This document shows, piece by piece, positions 20,888 to 29,345 of a DNA stretch of 64,000 nt; the first letter of the stretch is position 1, and the number at the start of each line of letters is the position of its first letter. Both the position numbers and the translations under genes were made by a program. Under the pieces are notes generated by a model. The model worked only from the letters and a program-made list of their open reading frames with translations, ran no database searches and was not told the origin of the DNA. Source of the DNA: Adiantum capillus-veneris (lineage: Eukaryota > Streptophyta > Polypodiopsida > Polypodiales > Pteridaceae); NCBI GenBank assembly GCA_014529385.2, contig CM043947.1, positions 128,272,891 through 128,336,890 of the forward strand. The letters run 5' to 3'.

Positions 20888-21168
20888 ACTAATGTATTTA
20901 AGGTGGCTCAAGTAGTTGAATGTAGCCCCAATGTAAACCCCCTCCTCCACCTCCCCCCCTTATGTGTATGGTATGAGTATGAAATAATGAAGGGCTACCC
21001 CTATTGTATACGCTTATGTACAAAATCCAAACCCCCCCCCGTTGTACACTCACGTGGTATCATACGGAAAAACACATGCACTACAAGAGGTACTTCACAT
21101 TAGCGACGTTCACAGTGGGACGCTTAAAAATGAAAACCCACGGCGCCGCTATGGAAGTCGCTAGTTTA
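20085..21168. repeat. ~0.55-kb tandem duplication carrying the CACTA-1 5' end
   Basis: Copy 1 (about 20,085-20,605) and copy 2 (about 20,630-21,168) share the order: TAGGTACTTTTGGAAC, a CA microsatellite, GAATGTAGCCCCAATG, a C-run, then CACTACAAGAGG and the first ~90 bp of CACTA-1. The spacing is 549 bp at the left and 563 bp at the right because the microsatellites differ. The unit therefore joins old flanking DNA to the transposon terminus and must post-date the CACTA-1 insertion. Confidence 0.85.
20848..20884. repeat. (CA)n microsatellite
   Basis: About 18 CA units lie in copy 2 of the duplication. Copy 1 has a shorter GC/CA-mixed run at about 20,295-20,320. Confidence 0.95.
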
Positions 21169-21240
21169 CTTGTAACTTAGCAATGTCCATAACGACGCCC
21201 ATAGCGACGCCGACAGGGGTAAAAAATAAATCCAAAGAGC
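21079..21240 (+). repeat. CACTA-1 left terminus and subterminal repeats
   Basis: The CACTACAAGAGG terminus is followed by GCGAC/GTCGC motifs in both orientations up to about 21,215. These are typical binding-site arrays for CACTA regulatory proteins. Confidence 0.75.
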
Positions 21241-21299
21241 CCGAAAACTCAGATCTCAGATCTGAGTTTTCGACGCTCAAGCAAGCAAAGGTAACCTGC

Positions 21300-21630
21300 G
21301 CTCTCCCTCTCTCTCTCTCTTTCTTCTCCACACACACAAACACACACACATACACAAGGAGAGGAAGGAGAGCCAGGTATGCTCCTTCCCTCATCTCTCT
21401 CATGTTCCCTTCCCCTCTTTCTCTCTTTGTCTCTCCCTCTCTCTCTCTCTCTCAAACACACACACACACAGACACACACACATTATGTTTGCTAGAGAGA
21501 GAGAGAGAGAGAGAGATCACATGCATAAACAAAACACACACACACACACATGCATAAACAAAGAATGCATACACACACACATGGAGAGAGGAAAAGAGAG
21601 AGATAGAGAGAGAAAGAGAAAGATATAAAA

Positions 21631-21664
<34 letters not shown>
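21300..21664. repeat. mixed CT/CA/GA microsatellite tract
   Basis: Nearly 360 bp alternate (CT)n, (CA)n and (GA)n runs with little unique sequence. Open frames here are artefacts of the repeats. Confidence 0.9.
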
Positions 21665-21668
<4 letters not shown>

Positions 21669-21687
21669 AGAGAATAAGAAGAAGAGA

Positions 21688-22168
21688 GTTTTAACGTCGT
21701 AGGAAACTATCCCCAGAGACCTTAAAGATCTAGCCGACGAGGAGTTGAACTCAAGACCTCTTATTCAAGAGGGAAATGGCATAACCAATCTACCACACTT
21801 GGGTGATAGAAAGGTTATACCATTTTCCTCTTTTTATTCGCACACACACACACACACACACACACACCCGAGATAAAGAGAGTTTTAACGTCGTAGGAAA
21901 CTATCTCAAGAGACCTTATAGATCTAGCCGACAAGGAGTTGAACTCAAGACTAGTTATTCAAGAGGTAAATGGCATAACCAATCTACCACACTTGGGTGA
22001 TAGAAAGGTTATACCATTTTCCTCTTTTTATTGGCGCACACACACCCACACACACACACACACACACACCCGAGAAGAAGAAAGTTTTAACGTCGTAGGA
22101 AACTATCCCCAGAGACCTTAAAGATCTAGCCGACGAGGAGTTGAACTCAAGACCTCTTGAACAAAGAG
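21688..22168 (-). repeat. three tandem tRNA-like (SINE-like) units separated by CA repeats
   Basis: Units at 21,688-21,810, 21,882-22,007 and 22,084-22,162 (truncated) each read, on the minus strand, a box-A-like TGGTAGATTGGTTA, then about 35 bp later a box-B-like GAGTTCAACTCC, then TCGTCGGCTAGATC and GACGTTAAAAC. Box B is at about 21,741-21,752, 21,935-21,946 and 22,137-22,148. Two internal Pol III-type boxes with this spacing are the mark of tRNA-derived SINEs. No full cloverleaf is evident, so these are not functional tRNA genes. CA runs at 21,841-21,869 and 22,037-22,068 separate the units. The repeat class is inferred. Confidence 0.5.
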
Positions 22169-22237
22169 AAAGAGAGAGAGAATAAAAAACCAAAGAGAGA
22201 GAGAGGTAAGGGGAGAAAACAAAGAGAGAAAGAGATT

Positions 22238-22505
22238 ATGTTAAAATTTAAATTAGATTAAGTTAGATTGTATTTAGATTTATGTTTATGTTGAGTTTAA
22301 GATTAAGTTAGATTTAGATTTACATTATACTTGATTTAGGTTTATTTAGGTTAGATTAGATTAGATTTAGGTTTATTTTGAGTTAGATTTACGTTAGATT
22401 AGTTTAGGTTTATTTACGCGCATTAGATTTAGAATTATGTTAGATTAAATTAAATTTAGGTTTATTTTGAGTTTAAGATTAAATTCGATGTAGATTTATG
22501 TTCGA
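22238..22505. repeat. degenerate TTAGATT-rich low-complexity tract
   Basis: Irregular TTAGATT, TTTAGGTTTA and GTTAGATTA words recur over about 270 bp without a fixed period. Confidence 0.7.
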
Positions 22506-22551
22506 TGGACCATGCGGACCAGCAATTCCACCTGCATGTTCGACTGCTGCT

Positions 22552-22632
<81 letters not shown>
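22552..22632. repeat. (GA)40 microsatellite
   Basis: An 80-bp near-pure GA run lies in the CACTA-1 5' region, about 390 bp left of the inferred inversion breakpoint. Confidence 0.95.
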
Positions 22633-22638
<6 letters not shown>

Positions 22639-23019
22639 CAAAACAACGAATTTGAAATTTAAAATCGTGTTATGAAGTGAGGCCCATTCACATCTACGCA
22701 GTTAGTAGCCCCATTGGTATGTCTTTTCCCCTTCAATGGAGCGAATCACCACTGTTCAATTAGGTCAGATTTAAGATTAGATTTTGGATTGAGTTTTTAT
22801 TTTAGAGTCTACCTTCGAGATTACGATAAAAAAATTAGAGTGAGACAAACAGTGATCCCTCTCTTCCTCTCTATAGATGTGACCTTAAGCTGGAAAGCTT
22901 TCAACGACATGATACTTAGATTGGAGGCCAACAAGTAATGTGTTAACTAATCCCTCGAACAAAGATCTACTGTAAAAATATGTTAAGATGCAGTGAAATG
23001 CTACAACTAAAGAAGAGAT

Positions 23020-25107
23020 AGAATCATCTTCCTACTACTGCACCCTCTGGTAAGATACCCATCACAGCATGGACAGGTGACATTCCTTCTCTATCTCATT
23101 TTCGAACCTTTGGATGTATTGCTTATATTCATGTTCCCAAAGAAACACGAACAAAGCTTGATGCTCCTGGTCTTAAAGTTATTTTTATTGGATATTCTGA
23201 CACTTCCAAAGGCTACAAATTCTATGACCCTTCCTCCAAGAAATTAATTGTGAATCGTGATGCTACTTTTAACGAACAGCTTATGGGAGGCTCATGGTCC
23301 ATGGATGATTCTGATGATACTAAATCATTGCTTCAGGCTTTTCCATTTCTTTCAGAAGATGAAACTCTTTCTATAGAGCAACTTTCCTCTTCACAACCAT
23401 CCATTCCAAATGTTGCCAATGATGATATTGATATTTTTTTTGATCTGCTATTGATTTTGAACATGGCTCATGTCATGTTTATGATGACGATATTGCTGAT
23501 AATGCTTTTTCTACTTCTGAAGATCCCATTACTTATGATGAAGCTATCTCTTCACCACAAAAGGATCAATGGCAAGAGGCTATGGAACCAGAGTACGATT
23601 CTCTTATCTCTAAAGGTACATGGATACTAACTGAATTACCTCCTGGTCGTACAACTATGAAATGTAAGTGGGTGTATAAGACAAAAGTAAAAGCAGATGG
23701 ATCTTTTGACAAGTTCAAGGCGCGTTTAGTTGCAAAAGGTTACTCCCAAGTAGCTGGTGTTGATTATCAAGAGACTTTTTCACCAGTTGTTCGCATTACA
23801 AGTGTTGGAGTTTTATTGGCATTTGCTGTTCAATTTGATTTAGAAGCTCATCAAATGGATGTGTGAACTGCTTTTCTTAATGGTGACTTGGAAGAGGAAA
23901 TTTATATGGAACAACCAGAAGGGTTTGTTATTCCAGGTAAAGAAGACCTTGTTGCTCAACTCCATAAGGCACTATATGGTCTCAAACAAGCTTCGCGATC
24001 CTGGTATACAAAATTTGATCTTTTTCTCACCTCTAAAGGATTCATCTCTTGCTCGTCAGACCCCAACTTATACATAAAACGCCAAGGTAGCAGTTTTGTG
24101 ATTCTTGCTCTTTATGTGGATGATACCATCTTTGTTTCCAATGATTTGGGATTTCTTCAGTAAGTGAAAAAGTTATTGTCTTCTGCATTCGATATGGTGG
24201 ATCTTGGAGAGATTCACTCTTGCTTGGCATTCAAATCCAACGGAACCGTACAAAAGGTATTTTATTCCTTCGACAATCAAAGTTTATTGAAGATACTATT
24301 AAAAAATTTGGTATGGAATCTGCACATTCAGCCAACACACCTTGTCTTGCGAGCTCTACGAAGAATACTTCTAACAATGGCGGTCAACTTGTCACAAATC
24401 AACCTTATGCTAACTTGATTGGATGTCTTCAGTTTGTTGGCATGAACACTCGTCCTGATATTCTGTTTGCTGCTAATTATCTTGGACAACATCTTGCATG
24501 TCCTTCTCTTAAGCATTGGTCTGCTGCAAAGCGTGTATTGAAATACTTGAAAGGCACTACAGATTTTGGTTTAGTCTATCGACGACAACTCACATCGGAT
24601 TCTATGCAATCTCTTTCTCTTTTGGGTTACATAGATGCAGACTGGGCAAGCTCACATTTATCTATGCGATCTACTAGTGGAAATTGCTTCTTTATAAATG
24701 GTTGTCTTGTTTCTTGGACCAGCAAGAAACAACGTTGTGTTGCAGTTTCTATGATTGAGTCAGAATATGTTGCGGAATCACTTGCAGCTCGTGAGTTGAT
24801 TTGGCTTCGACAAATCCTGGTTGATATTGGTCACTCTCCTCTTTCTAGCACACTCTTGCGGTGTGACAACCAAAGTGCTATTAGTCTTGCAAAAGACTAT
24901 GTTCAACACAATAAGTCAAAGAACATTGTTGTCCATTATCATTATGTCAGGTACGAAGTACGCAAAGGAACCATTATGGTTGAACACTGTCCAAGTGACC
25001 AGATGATTGCAGACATTTTGACCAAAGGCCTCAATGAGTCATGTTTCATCCTCTTGCGCTCGGAGCTTGGAGTTGCTTCGGCCTCACTCTCACTCTTTCT
25101 AGATTAG
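23020..25107 (+). pseudogene. Copia-B right half: integrase C-terminus, RT and RNase H
   Basis: The sequence starts inside the integrase core (LPTTAPSGKIP, then FRTFGC and GYSDTSKGYKFYDP), continues through a linker, then a Copia RT (WVYKTKVKADGSFDKFKARL, SQVAGVDYQETFSPV, ALYVDDTIF) and RNase H (GYIDADWA, ESEYVA, CDNQSAI, ADILTKGL), ending at a stop at 25,107. Breaks include a frameshift near 23,450-23,530, a TGA after QMDV near 23,865 (a likely C-to-T change of CGA), a stop after LGFLQ near 24,162 and a frameshift near 24,220. These are element enzymes for cDNA synthesis and integration. The 5' part of the element is not upstream: it lies at 26.35-29.35 kb in opposite orientation. Confidence 0.88.
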
Positions 25108-25341
25108 CTTCTTTGCTATTGTAATAGCTTTGTACATATGACATTGTAATCTTTTAGGTACCATGCACTATGCACACTCCACATTTGCACCTTGTGATAT
25201 CTAAGTCACTTTAATATTTGTACATAGATGCACAATTCACCTTCACATAATCACCGTTGGTTCATATTTCACATTGTATAGGGGCTTGGGTTTTTCCCTT
25301 GAACTCCCCAAGGGTTTTTTCATCCAAAGCTAGAGACCTTT

Positions 25342-25354
25342 GTTTGAGTGGGGG
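25342..25354 (+). promoter_or_regulatory. polypurine tract of Copia-B
   Basis: TTTGAGTGGGGG directly precedes the 3' LTR. Confidence 0.8.
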
Positions 25355-25497
25355 TGTTGGAGCTATATATGGCTCACTCTACTGAACTTGGTCTCACCTA
25401 TATATTTGTATCTTGTTCTCGATATGAATCAGTCTTTGGGAGCGTATATGGTGTGTCTCTTGTCTCGTCTCTCTCTCTTTCTCTCTACATCTCAACA
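25355..25497 (+). repeat. 3' LTR of Copia-B
   Basis: The 143-bp LTR runs from TGTTGGAGC to CATCTCAACA. It matches the reverse complement of 29,203-29,345 with two differences (about 98.6 percent). The small size and TATATA-rich start resemble the LTR of the 2.7-kb element at 2-4.8 kb. Confidence 0.88.
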
Positions 25498-25695
25498 AAA
25501 CTCACCAAATTCACGAGCGTGCTGCAAAGAAACGCGTCTTGTCCGTCCCACAGCATGCTTGCATTGATTACAAGGACATAAGATCCTCGTTGAGAGATAA
25601 GTGTTTCGGTTGGACGGCCCCACATTCTCGTCACTACTCATAATGAGGGTAAAAACCTTATAACCTGGACAACAAATATAATCTTCTATTGGCAT
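25498..25695 (-). pseudogene. displaced N-terminal (transposase-associated) domain of CACTA-1 transposase
   Basis: The minus-strand frame contains STRILCPCNQCKHAVGRTRR followed by VSLQHAREFGE. This resembles the CPC-x2-C and V-x2-HL pattern of the transposase-associated domain (Transpos_assoc) at the start of plant TNP2 proteins. It ends exactly at the Copia-B 3' LTR. The rest of the transposase is on the plus strand beyond the other Copia-B LTR, at 29,346. The two parts face opposite ways now; undoing the inferred inversion would put them in the same direction and frame across the Copia insertion. The assignment rests on a short motif. Confidence 0.6.
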
Positions 25696-25705
25696 TCTTC
25701 GTCTT

Positions 25706-25708
<3 letters not shown>

Positions 25709-25756
<48 letters not shown>
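25709..25756. repeat. (TC)n microsatellite
   Basis: About 24 TC units lie within the inverted CACTA-1 segment. Confidence 0.95.
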
Positions 25757-25758
<2 letters not shown>

Positions 25759-26194
25759 TCCACAGTGTAAACTACCTCACATTCTCTAGTCATGTCCAAT
25801 CCCTGCACACCTCTAGAGGTGCACGGAGATCAGAACTACCGTGTTATAATCTCGTCTTTATTGGTCAACGCCTATATTTGTGGGGACAAGAAATCTACAT
25901 ACCCACATCTACATGATAGAGCATGTAGTGGACAAAACCCCTGGACCCCTTGGGTTTTTAAGATGCATCTAAATTAGAAACTATAAATTTTCTTTTATTG
26001 TTCCCCCTCTTTGCAGTGCGATACGATGGTCAGCAATAGTCAAAGATGAGGAATCTATTAAACCCAATAACAAGCTAAGTGGCCAACCTATGTTGGTTGG
26101 GTAGCAAGTTCCATGTTCGGTGCATCAAAGAATAAACAAACACACAGTCCTATTACTTAGTGCAAGTAAAGCACGTCAGGCTAAGTGCACGGCA
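25757..26194. other. CACTA-1 internal spacer, no gene recognised
   Basis: Unique-looking sequence with a short plus-strand frame (25,792-25,977) that I do not recognise. It is inferred to be the 5' region of the CACTA-1 transposase gene, now inverted. The right part (about 26,100-26,194) may be LTR debris. Confidence 0.4.
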
Positions 26195-26256
26195 GGAACA
26201 CAAAGAATTGTATTGTACAATGTCTCTCTTGATGGGAGAAACCATAATACAAAGCC
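26195..26256 (-). repeat. 62-bp block identical to the chromovirus LTR
   Basis: The block is the exact reverse complement of 47,260-47,321 and 54,572-54,633, 62 of 62 bases by eye. Flanking bases do not match. A CT-rich run follows directly. It is probably a scrap of a related LTR. Confidence 0.85.
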
Positions 26257-26340
26257 TCTCCCTCTCTTTCTCTCTCTCTATCTATCCCTCTCCCTCTCTT
26301 TCTCTCATTTTCTCTTTACCTATCTCTCTCTCTCCATTTA
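26257..26340. repeat. CT-rich imperfect microsatellite
   Basis: CT/CCCT/TTTC-rich DNA abuts the broken integrase end at about 26,350. Confidence 0.9.
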
Positions 26341-26349
26341 TCTCCTGAA

Positions 26350-28449
26350 TAAATGCTGCTGTCAAAGTAGCTTCAGCCCAGAAAACACGAGATAAGCCAG
26401 AATGAATCGGCATACATCTTACAGCATTGAGAATAGTGCGATTCTTTCATTCCGCAACACCGTTCTGTTGAGGAAATATGGAATAGTGTGTTCATGATGA
26501 ATTCCACTGTCCGCACAGTAACTCACAAACTCTCGAGAAACATATTCGCCTCCATTGTCACTACGAAGCTTCTTAAGGCGACGACCAGTTTGAAGTTCAG
26601 CAGCCTTGTGGAATTGTTTGAAAACAGATAAGGCTTTAGATTTTTGTCTATGTAGAAATACAGTCGTATACCTTGAGAAATCATCAATGAAAGTAATGAA
26701 GTAGCAATATTGTGATCTTGAAGAAGGTAGAGGTCCACATATATCAATATGAACAAGATCCAATATGTCATGAGAATGAGTTGTATTTGAAAGAGGAAAG
26801 GGTTTACGATTGTGTTTCCCAAGAGCACAAAATTCACAAATTCCAATATGGGGATGGGCTTTAAGATCAATTCCATGAACAAGATCACGACGTTCAAGAT
26901 CAAGGAGTTTTGAGAAATCAGCATGAACAAAACGGTGATGCTATACTTTGCAATCATGATCACCTGGAGCAGTGACAATGTTTGCTACAACATCATTGAG
27001 AGAGAGTTCAAACAAATTACCATTTCGAGGAGCAGTGGCTATAGTATGTCCATCTTTCTCAATTCGGCATTTGGTATGATCAAATCCAACAAACAGACCA
27101 AGATCAACAAGTTTAGCAACTGAAAGAAGATTACGTTGAAGATCTGGTACATGTAATACTCCTCGCAAAATTCGAGTGGAAGAAGATAAGGTACCAAGAT
27201 ATAAGTCTCCAATACCCTTTACTTGACAAGTAGTATCATCAGCAATATAAACAACACGTTGAACTGGCAGTGGATGATAGTTATGGAGCCACTTAGACTC
27301 ATATGTCACATTTCCTGTAGCACCAGAATCGACAATAAAAAGTGATCCATCACGTACATGAAGTATTCTGTCTGGAGCAATTGAATATAGGACGCAGCTT
27401 GTTTCTAGTACAATGTTGTTTCGATGTTCAGTAGCATATTCTCTATTCCGATCTGTGTCGAATCGACGCTTATAGCACATATGAGTGGGATGATCAGATC
27501 GTCCACAATATTCACAAGAAGAAGAAGAAGAGTCTCTAGATAAACGTGGTTGTTTTGTGGTAATATTGTGTTCTTCATCATATTGACGTGCCCAACAATC
27601 ATCTTCAGTATGGCCATTTCTGTTGCAGTAAGAACATTGCTTATTAGGAAATTTGAGACGAGAGAAAATATTACCGCGATGGCTACCTCTGCGGTTTCCT
27701 CGTTGAAATGGACGCCTTCGAGCATAAAAAGCACGTTCCATCTGTTGTGACTCAGTCTCCACTTGTGACATCATAGTTGTATTGTGACCAGCATTCCGAC
27801 GTTCTGGACGCTAAGAGTATTCAATTAAATACATGCAAGCTTGGTCGAAATCAAGACCATCTTTATTAGAAAGAATAGTAACAATGTTATCATAAGAAGA
27901 GTCCTTCACCGTATCAAGGAGAATCGTAATCAATTGCTTTTGTGGAATAGGATCACCTGCAATAGCAAGTTGATTAATAATAGATTTGAAAGATTCAATA
28001 TGTCCCGTCATGGCAGTACCAACTTCATATTGTAACTTGTTAAGGAACCCTCTCAAATAAAGTATTTCTGTAACAGATTTCTTCTGAAAGTTTGCAATAA
28101 GGTACTTCCATACGTCGTGGGAAGTAGGCAGTTCATACATATCAAGCAAAAGGGAATCAGTAAGAGCAGAAAGAATATACTGACGAGCTGCTTTATCACG
28201 TCATTGCCAATCCGTATAGGCAACATTCCAATCTTCAAATATAGGTCCTTCAGTGATAAGCACGTTATCATTATCCGTATCAACAGGCTGAGGCAGACAA
28301 ACACGATTTCTAAGAACAACATTGGAGAGTTCATCGCCTTCAATAATTAACAACATCTTTTCTTTCCAGCCTGGAAATCCTTGACCTTGGAAAGGAGGAA
28401 CAAAACGCTGGCCAGAAGGAAAGCTGTTGACGAGAATATTCATAGCCAT
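26350..28449 (-). pseudogene. Copia-B left half: gag, protease and integrase N-terminal part
   Basis: The minus strand starts at ATG 28449 with Gag (NSFPSGQRFVPPF, then PGWKEKMLLIIEG). Two CX2CX4HX4C zinc knuckles follow, CSYCNRNGHTEDDC and CEYCGRSDHPTHMC (about 27,640-27,480). Next come a protease with LFIVDSGATGNVT (about 27,320), the integrase H-H-C-C region (HHRF, CEFCALGK) and the catalytic core (HIDICGPL, LRSDNGGEY, then QQNGVAE out of frame). Breaks include a stop at 28,200 in WQ-RDK, one at 27,811 in YS-RPE, one after DHDCKV near 26,940, a frameshift near 26,470 and a stop after GVAE. Integrase similarity ends at about 26,350, where the partner half at 23,020 would resume. Confidence 0.88.
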
Positions 28450-29191
28450 ATCTTGTTGCAAGAAGACGTATAAGATAAGATTGCAGAATCTGCACACCAT
28501 ATATGGTGAAGGCCGCAATTGAGAATGAGAGAGATATGAGTACTGCATTCTGTCAATGATAAACGTAAGAAGGATGCTCAAGGAACGTCCGAAGATGTAA
28601 GAGACGTCACCCAAAAAAGTCAGGGTAAAGGAGACGTTAATAATAAACGAGTCCTCAAAATAGAGTGGCGTGAGACGCAAGATTGACATCCACAATACGA
28701 ATAGCAAAAAGCTAAATCTTCTCAAAAAAAGTTAACGCCAAAATAAGAAAAACGATCGCGGACGCTTCACGAAGAAGTAGGACGAAGAAAGTTGCGTCAA
28801 GCTCAATTGCAGTAAAAACAGCATAACTTTCTGCTGCGAACTCCGATTGACGCATCGAAGAGATCGAGGAGACGAACAAGTTTTGGATGAAAAGTGCCAT
28901 TGCGCTACGGTCCATTGCGCTTTTCCCGTCTCTCCAAATTTTGAGCAGAACAGCAAGAAAATTTGAGATGAAGTTCTGGGTGTCATCAACAAGAAAACGT
29001 AATCAACGATTAGATTGATTAGAAATAAACGCGACATAAAACACTAATCATATTCTTCTTAACACAAAACAACCACAGTTAACAAGAATCAACGCTCAAA
29101 AATAAAATTTGTAACAATTTTGAATCTTACATGTGAATCGCATACACATACTGTTGTCACCATGAATTGAATCGGCGCGTGATCGTTACCG
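28450..29191 (-). other. Copia-B untranslated leader
   Basis: About 740 bp lie between the PBS and the gag start. Open frames here show no family resemblance. Confidence 0.6.
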
Positions 29192-29202
29192 CTCTGATAC
29201 CA
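29192..29202 (-). promoter_or_regulatory. tRNA-Met primer-binding site of Copia-B
   Basis: TGGTATCAGAG on the minus strand is directly adjacent to the 5' LTR. Confidence 0.85.
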
Positions 29203-29345
29203 TGTTGAGATGTAGAGAGAAAGAGAGAGAGACGAGACAAGAGACACACCATATACGCTCCCAAAGACTGATTCATATTGAGGACAAGATACAAATATAT
29301 AGGTGAGACCAAGTTCAGTAGAGTGAGCCATATATAGCTCCAACA
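29203..29345 (-). repeat. 5' LTR of Copia-B
   Basis: The 143-bp partner of 25,355-25,497 lies in opposite orientation. The flanking pentamer, read in element direction, is GAGCT; at the other LTR it is AAACT. These may be a target duplication aged by two transitions. Confidence 0.88.

Noticed and set aside
21183-21557. ORFs on both strands in the CT/CA tract as genes
   Set aside because: The translations are runs of His/Thr, Ser/Leu and Arg/Glu from dinucleotide repeats.
21688-22007. Functional tRNA genes
   Set aside because: Box A and B are present, but no 7-bp acceptor stem or complete cloverleaf could be drawn, and the units are tandem with microsatellites.
22238-22505. Interstitial telomere-like repeat
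   Set aside because: TTTAGG-like words occur, but TTTAGGG is not repeated in register and the period is irregular. It is better called low-complexity DNA.
23020-29345. Two independent truncated Copia copies in opposite orientation
   Set aside because: The halves are complementary with a shared breakpoint in integrase, carry one LTR each with 98.6 percent identity, and the flanking CACTA domain is flipped in step. One inversion is simpler.
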